Shown: positions 45,015-54,684, counted from the stretch's first letter. The stretch is DNA of 64,000 bases from Bacteroidales bacterium (GCA_015061035.1 SUXK01000004.1:62001-126000), one strand, 5' to 3'. The notes: a model not told the origin generated them from the letters alone. A program made the numbers and translations.

Positions 45015-46388
45015 ATGAAACATTTAATTACATATTTTGTTCTTTTTGCCTTTTGTTTTGTTGCTATATCTCAAAACACTCTTGAGAACTCGTTAGTAGG
45101 TTACTCTATTATTGATATAAAAAACAATAGGGTTGTTGCTGAAAGGAATGGGGATATGGCTCTTGTTCCTGCTTCGGTTACTAAACTTGTTACTACGGCA
45201 ACTGTTTTGAATGTTATTCCTGCTCAAAAGAGGTTTGAAACGGCGATTGATTATAATGGTAATATAATTAATGGCTCGTTATATGGTAATCTTATTATTA
45301 GGGGGTGTGGCGATCCTACTTTAGGTTCTTCTTATATTGATAGTTCAAAAGAGAGGGTGTTCGAGAATATTGTTGCTATGCTTGAACGTAATGGTATTAC
45401 AAGTTTTTGTGGCAAGATTGTTTGTGATAATTCTCTATTTCCTTACAATGGTGAACGTGGTGCATGGTTAGCCGAAGATTTGGGTAACTACTTTGCGGCT
45501 GAGAGTTATGGCTTTAATTTTATTGACAACTTATATTCTCTATTTATAAATAGTGGTAGTGAGGGTAGTAATGCCGATATTGTGATGTGTGTTCCACAGA
45601 TGCCTGAACTTGAATTTATTAATCGTTTAGAGGTTAAGGGCAAGGGTAAGGATAGTGCTTATATTGCTGGTATGGATTTTTGTAATATAAGAGTATTGAA
45701 CGGAAGGATGCCTTGTAATGTTAACAACTACAAATTGAAAGGTGCTATCCCATCTCCTGCGGATGTTTTTGAGAGAGAATTTCGTAATTATCTTATTTCG
45801 AGAGGTAAATGGATTGAGAGCAATAAACCTATCCCTCTTAACAACAGGAATATTGCATTGGGCGTTATATATTCTCCTATGTTGCAAGAGATTGTAAAAA
45901 TTACCAATCACAGAAGTAATAACCTTTATGCCGAGACTTTATTGAAATGGTGTGGTTTGATTAGAGGTGGTTGTGCTACTACCGAGAAGGGTATTAATGC
46001 TGTTATGAGTTATTGGAGTGATATGGGTATTAATATGGGCGGTTGCTCATTATTTGATGGTAGTGGCCTTTCGCCCAAGAATAGAATTTCGCCTAATTGT
46101 TTATCAAATATTCTCTGTTCTGTTGCATATAACGATAGTTTTAGAATGTCGTTACCCAAAGTGGGGACTGAAGGCACTGTTAGGAACTTTATGAAGGAGT
46201 CGCCCATTGCTAAGTATCTTTCTCTTAAAACCGGAAGTATGCAGGGAGTACAATGTTATGCTGGATACTACGATGATGGTAATAAATTATTCTCTATTGT
46301 TGTTATGGTAAATAACTTTAAAGGTACTCGCAAAGATATTCAAAACGAGATTGGTGATTTTATTGAGAAATTAATTAATAATAATTGA
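45015..46388 (+). CDS. dacB: D-alanyl-D-alanine carboxypeptidase/endopeptidase (PBP4 type)
   Basis: Penicillin-binding protein 4 family enzyme that trims and cleaves peptidoglycan cross-links in the periplasm. The 457-residue protein has a signal peptide (MKHLITYFVLFAFCFVAISQ) and the three active-site motifs: S54-V-T-K57 (PASVTKLVTT), the SxN motif in HRSNNLYAETLLK, and KTG in LKTGSMQGVQCYAGYY. The long insert between the first two motifs is typical of class C PBP4. A 73-residue ORF begins one base after its stop. Confidence 0.94.
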   Translation: MKHLITYFVLFAFCFVAISQNTLENSLVGYSIIDIKNNRVVAERNGDMALVPASVTKLVTTATVLNVIPAQKRFETAIDYNGNIINGSLYGNLIIRGCGDPTLGSSYIDSSKERVFENIVAMLERNGITSFCGKIVCDNSLFPYNGERGAWLAEDLGNYFAAESYGFNFIDNLYSLFINSGSEGSNADIVMCVPQMPELEFINRLEVKGKGKDSAYIAGMDFCNIRVLNGRMPCNVNNYKLKGAIPSPADVFEREFRNYLISRGKWIESNKPIPLNNRNIALGVIYSPMLQEIVKITNHRSNNLYAETLLKWCGLIRGGCATTEKGINAVMSYWSDMGINMGGCSLFDGSGLSPKNRISPNCLSNILCSVAYNDSFRMSLPKVGTEGTVRNFMKESPIAKYLSLKTGSMQGVQCYAGYYDDGNKLFSIVVMVNNFKGTRKDIQNEIGDFIEKLINNN

Positions 46389-46389
46389 T

Positions 46390-46611
46390 ATGGATTATAA
46401 AATTGAACTTACTGAACTTGAGGATAGAGTTCTTAATGCTCTTATTAATAGGACTCTTACTCCTGATAGTGCTAACGATGAGGAGTATGATGCTATTTTC
46501 AGCATTGTAAATAAGGCTGGTAGATTGATGATGGAGTTAAATGTTGCCGATGAGGTTGGTGATAATGTTATTGGCTGGTTTTACAATATGTATGTGAAAC
46601 AGAGTTGTTAG
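46390..46611 (+). CDS. Small hypothetical protein following dacB
   Basis: A 73-residue acidic protein, not recognised. It has no signal peptide or membrane segment, and looks helical (ELEDRVLNALINRTL, FSIVNKAGRLMMELNVADEVG). It begins one base after the dacB stop, so it is probably expressed by translational coupling. The coding pattern (strong third-position A/T and plausible amphipathic helices) and tight spacing support a real gene. Confidence 0.6.
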   Translation: MDYKIELTELEDRVLNALINRTLTPDSANDEEYDAIFSIVNKAGRLMMELNVADEVGDNVIGWFYNMYVKQSC

Positions 46612-46633
46612 TTGTTTTATTAGGAATGAGGAG

Positions 46634-46689
46634 TTAGGAATTAGAAATGCTTTGTTAATTCCTAATTCCTAATTGTGGTGAAACCACAA
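46634..46689. repeat. Two intergenic hairpins between the small ORF and the efflux operon
   Basis: TTAGGAATTA (46634-46643) pairs with TAATTCCTAA (46656-46665), and TTGTGGT-GAA-ACCACAA forms a perfect 7-bp hairpin at 46673-46689. The region is built of repeated TAGGAATT/CTAATTCC words. It lies between converging genes and may terminate both, although no strong T-run is present; it may equally be a short dispersed palindromic element. Confidence 0.5.
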
Positions 46690-46701
46690 ACTAATTTCTA
46701 A

Positions 46702-47922
46702 TTACTCATATCTGATTGCTTCGATTGGATCAAGGTTTGCGGCTTTCTTGGCTGGGTACCAACCAAAGAATATTCCTGTTACTGTACATACGGCAAACGA
46801 CAACAACACACTCCATAGTTGTATGAATACTGGCCAATTTGCTACATATTTAATTAATAGAGATATTCCACAGCCAAACAATACTCCTATTATTCCTCCT
46901 GTTATACTTATTAGTATTGCTTCTATCAAGAACTGAGAGAGTATATCTACTCCTCTTGCTCCTACTGACATACGTAATCCTATCTCCTTTGTTCGCTCTG
47001 TTACCGATACGTACATTATATTCATAATTCCTATACCTCCTACAATAAGAGATATTCCTGCAATACAGGCAAGTAGGGTTGTCATTAGGGTTGTGGTGGT
47101 ATTTAGCATTGAACTTATCTCTTCTTGTGTTCGAATGGTAAAATCATCTTCTTGCCACTCTTGCAGATTGTGTTCTCGGCGGAGTATCTGCGATATTTCC
47201 TCTACGGCCAAGGGTGAATACTTCTCTTCTACTGCTGATGCATATATTGAGTTCAAATAGGTTTGTGCCAATAGTCGCTTCATAACGGTTGTATAGGGTG
47301 CAAGCACTATTGCATCCTGGTCGAAGCCCATTGCATTGTATCCTTTGGGCTGCAACACTCCTATTACTTTGAAGGGTACTTGATTGAATCGGATTACTTT
47401 GCCTATTGGTGATGAACCGTCAGGAAAGAGGTTGTCAACTATTGTTTTCCCGATTACACATACTTTTGCCGATGTTTTAATGTCGTTTTCAGAGAACATT
47501 ATTCCCTCTTTTACCTTTAATTGGCGTATGTGCAGATAGTCGCCATTTACGCCTGTTACTTGTGAGGGATAGTTGTTTGCTCCTGCTATGAGTTGCCCTG
47601 ATGAGGTTACATTGGGACTTACCGCTGACACCAATTTTGAGTGTTGGCGTATTGCTTCAAAATTTTCTAATTTGAGGGTTTGCATTGCTGATGGATCTTG
47701 ACGTACTCCTCCTCGTCGGTCGGCTCCAGGATGTATCATTATCATATTTGCTCCCATATCGGAGATTTGATTCTGAATGCTTATCTTTGACCCTTGTCCT
47801 ATCGCCAACATGGCAATAACTGATGCTACTCCTATTATTATTCCTAACATGGTAAGGAATGCTCGCATCTTGTTATTTGCTAATGCTCGTAATGCTATTT
47901 TAAAGAGATTTGTTATATTCAT
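46702..47922 (-). CDS. MacB-like ABC transporter permease
   Basis: Inner-membrane permease of a MacB-type tripartite efflux pump, 406 residues. It has the FtsX/MacB layout: TM1 at ~20-45 (KMRAFLTMLGIIIGVASVIAM), a periplasmic MacB domain (~50-270) and three C-terminal TMs (IAGISLIVGGIGIMNIMYV, then two more). RTKEIGLRMSVGARG is a characteristic cytoplasmic loop. Unlike E. coli MacB, the ATPase is a separate gene, which overlaps it by one base. It is the last gene of the operon. Confidence 0.9.
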   Translation of the reverse strand: MNITNLFKIALRALANNKMRAFLTMLGIIIGVASVIAMLAIGQGSKISIQNQISDMGANMIMIHPGADRRGGVRQDPSAMQTLKLENFEAIRQHSKLVSAVSPNVTSSGQLIAGANNYPSQVTGVNGDYLHIRQLKVKEGIMFSENDIKTSAKVCVIGKTIVDNLFPDGSSPIGKVIRFNQVPFKVIGVLQPKGYNAMGFDQDAIVLAPYTTVMKRLLAQTYLNSIYASAVEEKYSPLAVEEISQILRREHNLQEWQEDDFTIRTQEEISSMLNTTTTLMTTLLACIAGISLIVGGIGIMNIMYVSVTERTKEIGLRMSVGARGVDILSQFLIEAILISITGGIIGVLFGCGISLLIKYVANWPVFIQLWSVLLSFAVCTVTGIFFGWYPAKKAANLDPIEAIRYE

Positions 47923-48665
47923 TACTCTTCATCGTTTTTAGGCAGTGTTTTTAGAACTTCTGCTGCCGATTGTATATTTGTATTTATTGTATCTTCTATC
48001 ACTTTTCCATCGCGTAGTCGGATGTTTCTACTACTGTATCGTGCTATATCAGGATTATGGGTTACAAATATTATTGTTCGTCCTTCGCTGTGTAGTTTTT
48101 GAAACAAGACTAAGACTTCAAATGAGGTGCGCGTGTCAAGATTTCCTGTTGCTTCATCGGCCAATATAACTGCAGGGTTGTTTACTAATGCTCGTGCTAT
48201 TGCTACACGTTGCATTTGGCCTCCAGACATTTGATTTGATTTATGTTCCAATCTGTCGCCAAGCCCCACCGCAACAAGGGCGTCAATCGCTCTTTTGCGG
48301 CGCTCTTTTGCTGATACCGATGTGTTATACATTAGTGGTAACTCAACATTTTCAACGGCTGTTGTTTTGGGTAATAGGTTATAGTTTTGGAATACAAATC
48401 CTATTTTTCGGTTTCGCAAAACTGCTCGCTGACTTTTACTCATTGTTCGGACAGATATTCCATCTAAATAATATTCTCCTTTGGTAGGGGTATCTAAGCA
48501 TCCCAATGTGTTAAGCAGTGTACTCTTTCCTGAACCCGATGTTCCCATTATGGTTACAAATTCGCCTTCGTTTATAGAAAAGGATACTCCGCGTAGTGCG
48601 TGTACCATCTCTTCGCCTACTTGAAAGTCGCGACGTATATTGTCGAGTTCTATTACTTTTCTCAT
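47922..48665 (-). CDS. MacB/LolD-like ABC ATP-binding protein
   Basis: ATPase subunit of the efflux pump, 247 residues. Walker A is GTSGSGKST (~40-48), followed by [20 protein letters not shown] (Q-loop), signature [15 protein letters not shown], Walker [13 protein letters not shown] and H-loop FVTHNPDIA. The sequence is of the MacB/LolD group. It lies 14 bases downstream of the adaptor gene and overlaps the permease gene by one base. Confidence 0.93.
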   Translation of the reverse strand: MRKVIELDNIRRDFQVGEEMVHALRGVSFSINEGEFVTIMGTSGSGKSTLLNTLGCLDTPTKGEYYLDGISVRTMSKSQRAVLRNRKIGFVFQNYNLLPKTTAVENVELPLMYNTSVSAKERRKRAIDALVAVGLGDRLEHKSNQMSGGQMQRVAIARALVNNPAVILADEATGNLDTRTSFEVLVLFQKLHSEGRTIIFVTHNPDIARYSSRNIRLRDGKVIEDTINTNIQSAAEVLKTLPKNDEE

Positions 48666-48679
48666 ATTGAAGTGTTTGT

Positions 48680-49879
48680 TTATTTTTTCTTTTTACTTCC
48701 TGGATGTTGTGGCATAAATGGGCTACGCTCTTGCGATGCTCCTGCAGAAGGTGCTAATTCGGTAAATATCATATCTGATACTACCTCATCGCCTTCGCTC
48801 AATCCTGAAACTATCTCGGTATTTATTCCGTCAGTTAATCCTATTTGAACTGGTACTGCTGTAAACTTTTTATCTTTTAATACCCATACTTTGTTTGGTG
48901 CTTCACAATCTTCTATTGTATAACCAACTGCTAACTCAGCATTTGGTGTAAAGTGCAGTGCCTTTGAGGGTACTATTATTACATTGTCTTTGAAGAAGGT
49001 ATATATTGAGGCATTTGCTGTTAAGCGGGGTTTGAGTTTTAAGTCAGGATTTTCTGCCGAAATTACAACCTCATATGTTACTACGGTATTGGTTGAAGTG
49101 GTTAGTGATTTATCGGATATTGTGCTTCCTAAACGTACTTGTCGTACCTCACCTATAAACTCATCATTTGGATAGGCATCTACTCGGAATACTACATAGT
49201 CGCCCTCTTTTACGTTAGCAATGTCTGCCTCATCTACATCGGCTACTACCTCCATCTTTGTTAGGTCTGCTGCTATGGTAAACAGTGTGGGAGTTTCAAA
49301 TCCTGATGCTACGGTTTGCCCCTCCTCTACGCTTCTACTTGTTACTACACCATCAATTGGCGAAGTGATTGTTGCATACGATAAGTTTCGCTCTGCTTTT
49401 GCAAGTGCTGCAGAACTTTGTTCGTATGCACTTTTTGCTCGTTGATAGTTGTAGGCACTCTGCTCGTAATCGATTTCACTTATCAACTCTTTTTCGTGTA
49501 ATATTTTATTTCTGTCATAGAGTTTTTGCTGGTACTCATACTCTGCCTTATTTCCGTCATATTGCGCTTGTGTTGACATCAATTCGCTTTGCAGGGTTAC
49601 TTTATCCATTTCGGCTATCAACTGACCTTTTTTTACTACCGAATTGTAATCAACGTATATACGATCAATTATTCCCGATACTTGTGTTCCTACTTCAACC
49701 TCAACAACTGGCTCTATTGTTCCTGTCGCTGTTACCGAACTTCCAATCTCTCCTACTACTACTTTTGTTGTGAGGAACTCAACTTTACTCTTCTCTTCGC
49801 GTGATGAGAATATCCACCATATAACTGCTACTACAACAAGTAGTAATACTGAAATGATGATTTTTTTTCTTTTGCTCAT
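48680..49879 (-). CDS. MacA-like periplasmic adaptor (HlyD family)
   Basis: Membrane-fusion protein linking the ABC permease to the TolC channel, 399 residues. An N-terminal TM anchor (KKIIISVLLLVVVAVIWWIF) is followed by the lipoyl/barrel-sandwich start (VTATGTIEPVVEVEVGTQVSG), a long alpha-hairpin (~100-165; STQAQYDGNKAEYEYQQKLYDRNK) and the second lipoyl half (ATITSPIDGVVTSRSVEEG), then the beta-barrel and membrane-proximal domains. It follows the TolC-like gene by 37 bases. Confidence 0.92.
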   Translation of the reverse strand: MSKRKKIIISVLLLVVVAVIWWIFSSREEKSKVEFLTTKVVVGEIGSSVTATGTIEPVVEVEVGTQVSGIIDRIYVDYNSVVKKGQLIAEMDKVTLQSELMSTQAQYDGNKAEYEYQQKLYDRNKILHEKELISEIDYEQSAYNYQRAKSAYEQSSAALAKAERNLSYATITSPIDGVVTSRSVEEGQTVASGFETPTLFTIAADLTKMEVVADVDEADIANVKEGDYVVFRVDAYPNDEFIGEVRQVRLGSTISDKSLTTSTNTVVTYEVVISAENPDLKLKPRLTANASIYTFFKDNVIIVPSKALHFTPNAELAVGYTIEDCEAPNKVWVLKDKKFTAVPVQIGLTDGINTEIVSGLSEGDEVVSDMIFTELAPSAGASQERSPFMPQHPGSKKKK

Positions 49880-49916
49880 GATATTTTGTTTTTATTATTT
49901 TCTGATATGGGTCTTT

Positions 49917-51260
49917 TTATAACTCTATTGGGGTTCCTGCATAAAAGTTTAGTAACAAGCGTTCTAATATTGCCATATATTTTGCCTGTATTACCTCCTG
50001 TTGTGCTGATAGATAGTTGTTCTTCTCGGTTAGAAGTTCTACTATGTTTTTCATCCCGAGCGTAAATTGCTCGTTTATCATATCGTAACTTGTTTTGCTG
50101 CTTTTTAGTTTTGATGATGCCACAATGTATTGTTGTTGTGCATTGTCGGCTTCGAGTCGCATTGTTTCAATAGTTTGATACAACTCCTTTTGTATGTTTG
50201 CCATCTCCATCTGTATTGAGTTGTATTGTAATTCGGCTTTTTGCTTTGCACTCTTGGTTTGGCGATTGTCATATAGAGGTAATGATAGGTTTATGCCTAT
50301 CATATTATTCCATCCATGTTTCATCTGTGCTGCCCAATTATCGGCACTTGCACTATTTGTGTTGCTGGCAGTTGAGGCATTTATTGATATTTGGGGATAG
50401 TATCCTGATTTTGCGATTGCTACGTCTAATTTTGAAGACTCTATATTTAGTTGTCCACTCTTAATCTCGGGTCGTAATTGAAGTGCTGCTAAATATATCT
50501 CCTCGTGATTGGGTAACGGAGATAATACATCACTATCATCTAACTCTATTATTTGCAACTCCATTGGTGTTGTTCCGGGTATTTCAAGCAGTTGTTTTAA
50601 ATCAAGTATGTAATTGCGAAGTGCATTCTTGCTCATTACTAACTGATATTCATCATTGGCAACTTCGGTTTCAAGTTGAGATATATCTACTTTTGACAGT
50701 GATCCTACACGATACAACTCTTCTCCTCGAGATAGGGTTGCTTTGCTTACTTCAAGTGTGTTCTCGTTTATCTTAACGGCCTCATTTGCATACAATATTT
50801 GTATATAGAGTTGTGTTATCTGCTCTTTTAATTGGTTTTCTACTTCCTCTACATTCAAACTTGCTATCTCACGTTCGCTTTTACTCTGTTTTATTAGATT
50901 GCGACGACGGTTTCCGTTCCATACTGTCCAATTGGCATTTATTCCATAACTTCCGTTATAGGTTGATTTACGGTCACTTGAGATAATTTCGCTGCCGCTT
51001 ACAGTACTACTATTCTCATCAAATGGACGATTGACCAAATTGTGATTGGTTGAAAAAGAGAGTGACGGAAACATATCGGCTCGTGCCATCTTTACATCCA
51101 CATCGCTCTGCTCATATGCCAAACGACTTTGTTGTAGTTTAATGTTGTTCTGGATTGCATAATTGATACATCTATTCAATGACCATACATTACTCTCCTC
51201 CGCCATAAGAGAAAATGCCGAAAAGAGGGAGATTAGGGTAACTAAAAAAGCTTTATTCAT
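49917..51260 (-). CDS. TolC-family outer-membrane efflux protein
   Basis: Outer-membrane exit duct of the tripartite pump, 447 residues. It has a signal peptide (~1-20, ending SLMAEE), then two OEP repeats with long coiled helices (NQLKEQITQLYIQILYANE; YNSIQMEMANIQKELYQTIE) and the usual N-terminal WSLNRCINYAIQNNIKLQQS. It is the first gene of the four-gene operon. The pump's substrate is unknown; relatives export macrolides, peptides or cell-envelope molecules. Confidence 0.92.
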   Translation of the reverse strand: MNKAFLVTLISLFSAFSLMAEESNVWSLNRCINYAIQNNIKLQQSRLAYEQSDVDVKMARADMFPSLSFSTNHNLVNRPFDENSSTVSGSEIISSDRKSTYNGSYGINANWTVWNGNRRRNLIKQSKSEREIASLNVEEVENQLKEQITQLYIQILYANEAVKINENTLEVSKATLSRGEELYRVGSLSKVDISQLETEVANDEYQLVMSKNALRNYILDLKQLLEIPGTTPMELQIIELDDSDVLSPLPNHEEIYLAALQLRPEIKSGQLNIESSKLDVAIAKSGYYPQISINASTASNTNSASADNWAAQMKHGWNNMIGINLSLPLYDNRQTKSAKQKAELQYNSIQMEMANIQKELYQTIETMRLEADNAQQQYIVASSKLKSSKTSYDMINEQFTLGMKNIVELLTEKNNYLSAQQEVIQAKYMAILERLLLNFYAGTPIEL

Positions 51261-51291
51261 AATTTTTATAACATTATTTTTGTGTTAATGC

Positions 51292-51322
51292 TTTGTCTTA
51301 AAATAGTTTTGTAGTACTTTTG
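51292..51322 (+). promoter_or_regulatory. Promoter of trpB (TTTG, N19, TACTTTTG)
   Basis: TTTG at 51292-51295 and TACTTTTG at 51315-51322 are separated by 19 bases, a strong Bacteroidota promoter. The leader would be ~80 bases. Confidence 0.6.
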
Positions 51323-51404
51323 CACAACTATATACACTTTAAGATATTTGTAAGACAACTTAAAGAGAGAATGGTTTATTTAATTTTTTATTTTTTTTTA
51401 GAAA

Positions 51405-52769
51405 ATGAGTACTAAAAAATTTATATTAACAGAACAAGATATACCAACTGCTTGGTATAACATTGTTGCTGATATGAAAAACAAACCTCTGCCTATGGTT
51501 GACCCTAAGACAAGAAAACCTGTTACAGAGGAGAGTATGCAACAACTTTTTGCTAAAGAGTTAGTAAAACAAGAACTTAATACAACAGATGCTTGGATTG
51601 AAATTCCGGAACCTGTTCGCGATTTATATAAGATATGGCGTCCTACTCCTCTTGTTAGAGCAACCGGTTTGGAGAAGGCTTTGGATACTCCTGCTCATAT
51701 TTATTTCAAAAATGAGAGTGTAAGCCCTGTTGGTTCCCATAAACTTAACTCTGCACTTGCACAAGCATACTACTGCAAAGAGGATGGTTGTACTAACATA
51801 ACTACCGAAACTGGCGCTGGTCAATGGGGTGCTGCCCTTTCAATGGCTTCAAAGATTTTTGGTTTAGAACTTGCCGTTTATATGGTTAAAGTTAGTTACC
51901 ACCAAAAACCATATCGCCGCTCTATTATGCAAACTTTTGGAGCGCAAGTTATTGCCTCGCCAAGTATGTCAACTAAGGCTGGCCGTAAGATTTTAACTGA
52001 AACGCCTAATAATCAAGGTAGTTTGGGTTGTGCTATTTCTGAGGCAGTTGAACTTGCTATGCAAACTCCTAACTGTAAATATGTTTTGGGTAGCGTGTTT
52101 AACTGGGTTAGTTTACACCAAACTGTTATTGGTTTGGAGGCTGAGAAACAGATGGAGATGGCTGGTGAATATCCTGATAGCGTTATTGCTTGTTTTGGTG
52201 GAGGATCGAACTTCTCGGGTATTGCTTTTCCATTCCTTCGCCACAAACTTAACGAGGGTAAAGAGGTTGAAATTATTGCAGCTGAGCCTGCTTCATGTCC
52301 TAAACTTTCAAAAGGGCGTTTCCAATACGACTTTGGTGATGAAGCTGGATATACCCCTCTTATTCCTATGTATACTCTTGGACACAACTTTATGCCATCA
52401 AATATTCACGCTGGTGGTTTGCGTTACCATGGCGCTGGCTCTATTGTTAGTCAACTTCAGAAAGATGGTTATATGAGAGCCGAAGATGTTAACCAACTTG
52501 AGGCTTTTGATGCTGCGACTCTGTTTGCTAAGAGCGAGGGTATTATTCCTGCTCCCGAATCGTCTCACGCTATTGCTGTTGCTATTCGCAAAGCATTAAA
52601 GGCTAAAGAGGAAGGCAGAAAAGAGGTTATATTGTTTAACCTTTCAGGTCATGGACTTATTGATATGGCTGCATACGACAGATATATTGCAGGAGACCTC
52701 ACTAATGGTTCTGTCACAGAAGAGGAGATTACTCGTAACCTTAAAGATGTTGAAGATTTTAAGATTTAA
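51405..52769 (+). CDS. trpB: Tryptophan synthase beta chain, TrpB2 type
   Basis: PLP-dependent beta subunit of the TrpB2 class, which condenses indole with serine. At 454 residues it is longer than TrpB1 (~400) and carries TrpB2-typical sequence: RPTPLVRATGLEKAL, PLP lysine K113 in VSPVGSHKLNSALAQA, TETGAGQWGAALSMA, CFGGGSNFSGIAFPFL (phosphate-binding glycine loop) and GLRYHGAGSIVSQL. It is not next to other trp genes and acts as an orphan, often thought to salvage free indole. It has its own promoter and a bidirectional terminator. Confidence 0.92.
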   Translation: MSTKKFILTEQDIPTAWYNIVADMKNKPLPMVDPKTRKPVTEESMQQLFAKELVKQELNTTDAWIEIPEPVRDLYKIWRPTPLVRATGLEKALDTPAHIYFKNESVSPVGSHKLNSALAQAYYCKEDGCTNITTETGAGQWGAALSMASKIFGLELAVYMVKVSYHQKPYRRSIMQTFGAQVIASPSMSTKAGRKILTETPNNQGSLGCAISEAVELAMQTPNCKYVLGSVFNWVSLHQTVIGLEAEKQMEMAGEYPDSVIACFGGGSNFSGIAFPFLRHKLNEGKEVEIIAAEPASCPKLSKGRFQYDFGDEAGYTPLIPMYTLGHNFMPSNIHAGGLRYHGAGSIVSQLQKDGYMRAEDVNQLEAFDAATLFAKSEGIIPAPESSHAIAVAIRKALKAKEEGRKEVILFNLSGHGLIDMAAYDRYIAGDLTNGSVTEEEITRNLKDVEDFKI

Positions 52770-52796
52770 TCTATTAATATCGGTTAAAGATTTTAT

Positions 52797-52830
52797 ACAA
52801 CAAAAGCGAGGTATGCCTCGCTTTTGTTGT
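52797..52830. terminator. Bidirectional terminator, trpB / SPFH gene
   Basis: Perfect 15-bp stem, ACAACAAAAGCGAGG against CCTCGCTTTTGTTGT, with a TATG loop. The same AAAAGCGAGG core recurs at 60766-60791 and, in altered form, at 55561-55587. Confidence 0.85.
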
Positions 52831-52853
52831 GTTATGATAGTTGCTTATAATTG

Positions 52854-53825
52854 TTATTTATTAAACATCTCTTTTATTGAGGCTATTGAGCTTAAAACTC
52901 CTGTTGCTTCAAATGGCATATAAACAGTCTTAGTATCATCTCCTTGTGTCATTTGACTTAGTGTCTCAATATATTTTATTGCCAACATATAGGTTGCTGG
53001 ATCGGTTTTTGATGCACTTATTGCTTCGGCTACTCTACGGATTGCCTCTGCTTCGGCTTGTGCTTGCAGGATTTTGGCTTGTGACTCTCCTTCTGCTTTT
53101 AATATCTCAGATTGTTTTAGAGCCTCTGCCTCGTTTATGCGAGATTGCATCTCTCCCTCTGAACGTAGGATTAGTGATTTTTTCTCTCCTTCGGCATTTA
53201 GAATCTCAGCACGGCGGTTACGCTCTGCTTGCATCTGTTTTTCCATTGCTTCACGTACACTCTCTGGAGGTGTAATATCTTGTAACTCTACTCGGTTTAC
53301 CTTTACTCCCCACTTGTTTGTTGCTTCATCAAGGATTGTTTGCAAACGTGAGTTTATAGTATCGCGTGAGGTTAGGGTTTCGTCTAACTCCAACTCTCCA
53401 ATTACGTTACGCAACGAGGTTTGTGTTAACTTCTCAATTGCTACTGGCAAGTTGTCAATCTCATATACTGCCTTTTTAGGATCTACTATTTGAAAATACA
53501 ATAAGGCGTTAATCTCTGTTGTTACGTTATCTTTTGTAATTACTTGCTGTGAGGGGAAGTCGTAAACTTGCTCACGAAGGTCGATACGAGTAGTTGATGC
53601 TACACGTGTCACATATCTGCCATCAAACCCTCTTGCTGCACTACGTATATATATCGCTCTTGGTTTGTCGATAAACGGCCAGATGATATTGATACCCGGT
53701 GATAGTACACTTTGAAAGCGTCCTAATCGTTCAATCACTCGTGTCTCTGACTGAGGCACTATTTTAACTCCAGCAATTACTGTTATTATTGCTATTAATA
53801 CTAACAGAGCTAATACTACTTGCAT
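52854..53825 (-). CDS. SPFH/band 7 membrane protein (stomatin/paraslipin type)
   Basis: A 323-residue membrane-associated SPFH protein. An N-terminal TM helix (QVVLALLVLIAIITVIAGV) is followed by the band 7 domain (VIERLGRFQSVLSPGINII, VYDFPSQQVITKDNVTTEI) and a long coiled-coil with EILNAEGEKKSLILRSEGE and ILKAEGESQAKILQAQAEA repeats typical of QmcA/paraslipin. Proteins of this kind form membrane scaffolds that regulate proteases. It follows the NfeD-like gene by 34 bases, the classic NfeD-SPFH pairing. Confidence 0.92.
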   Translation of the reverse strand: MQVVLALLVLIAIITVIAGVKIVPQSETRVIERLGRFQSVLSPGINIIWPFIDKPRAIYIRSAARGFDGRYVTRVASTTRIDLREQVYDFPSQQVITKDNVTTEINALLYFQIVDPKKAVYEIDNLPVAIEKLTQTSLRNVIGELELDETLTSRDTINSRLQTILDEATNKWGVKVNRVELQDITPPESVREAMEKQMQAERNRRAEILNAEGEKKSLILRSEGEMQSRINEAEALKQSEILKAEGESQAKILQAQAEAEAIRRVAEAISASKTDPATYMLAIKYIETLSQMTQGDDTKTVYMPFEATGVLSSIASIKEMFNK

Positions 53826-53859
53826 AATCTTTTATTTTTATAGGTTTATAATTTTTTAT

Positions 53860-54306
53860 CTAAACTTCTTCTACCTCTATTATTATACTATCGTACGATA
53901 CTACTCGAACTCTTCTACCCTCTTCTATCTCTACTCCGCTTATGCTTCGTGCTTGCCAATTGTCTCCATCAATACGGATTCTTCCTAACTCGCCATCGGC
54001 TGGAATTGTTTGTGTTACAACAACTGTTCTACCAATAAGGGCATCCATATTACTATTTTGAGTTTTGGGATTTTTTTCACCTTTCTGTTGTTGCCACTTA
54101 CGTATTACTGGAGCAAGAAAGATAAACGATAGTATTGTTCCTATTGCCAACGCTAATAGTTGCATATTGACACTTGTTGAGAACAGTGATACTATCATTG
54201 ATGCCAAACATCCTATTGCCAAGCAGAATGATGCAACCATTCCCGTTATTAACTCTATTATTACCAATACGGCTGTTGCAATAAGCCACATTACCCAAAT
54301 TTCCAT
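53860..54306 (-). CDS. NfeD-like membrane protein
   Basis: A 148-residue short NfeD family protein with three hydrophobic segments in the first ~75 residues and a C-terminal OB-fold domain (DALIGRTVVVTQTIPADGELGRIRIDGDNWQARS, split at residue ~110) and the ending GRRVRVVSYDSIIIEVEEV. NfeD proteins are partners of SPFH scaffolds, and the downstream gene encodes one. Confidence 0.9.
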   Translation of the reverse strand: MEIWVMWLIATAVLVIIELITGMVASFCLAIGCLASMIVSLFSTSVNMQLLALAIGTILSFIFLAPVIRKWQQQKGEKNPKTQNSNMDALIGRTVVVTQTIPADGELGRIRIDGDNWQARSISGVEIEEGRRVRVVSYDSIIIEVEEV

Positions 54307-54684
54307 AATTGTGATTTTATAATTCTATTTTAATGGTTATTATTCAATAATAAATCTGCTTACTTTTTATCTTCCACAAAGATACAATTAAAAGTATATG
54401 AAATTAATATTTCTGCAACTAATTATTTATACTCTACACAAAGATAGTGTATCTTTATTGTAAGAATAAAATATTGTACTATAATTTACCATATTGTTTC
54501 CCCTGCTGTGTATTTTATTATTGCTTGGGTTAGTAGTGAGGTAATCATATATTGATTTAATTGACTACCACAAATATAATAGATTTTGATATAAATATAG
54601 TTTGTAAGGTAAATATTTGTTTTTTTCGTATCTTCGCACTATATATAAACACTTTTTTTGTAATTCATAAATAATTGATTGGAT
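54307..54684. promoter_or_regulatory. Non-coding region between nfeD and djlA with -7 boxes and an inverted repeat
   Basis: The ~380-base divergent region holds no gene. For the nfeD gene the minus-strand box TATCTTTG is at 54377-54384, and a second copy at 54439-54446. The second copy is one arm of the perfect inverted repeat AAAGATA-GTG-TATCTTT (54440-54456). On the plus strand TATCTTCG (54629-54636) is a near-consensus -7 for djlA. The rest is AT-rich. Confidence 0.4.

Noticed and set aside
54679..54684. TTG start for the DjlA-like gene
   Set aside because: The ATG at 54685 gives a natural N terminus; the TTG adds only two residues.
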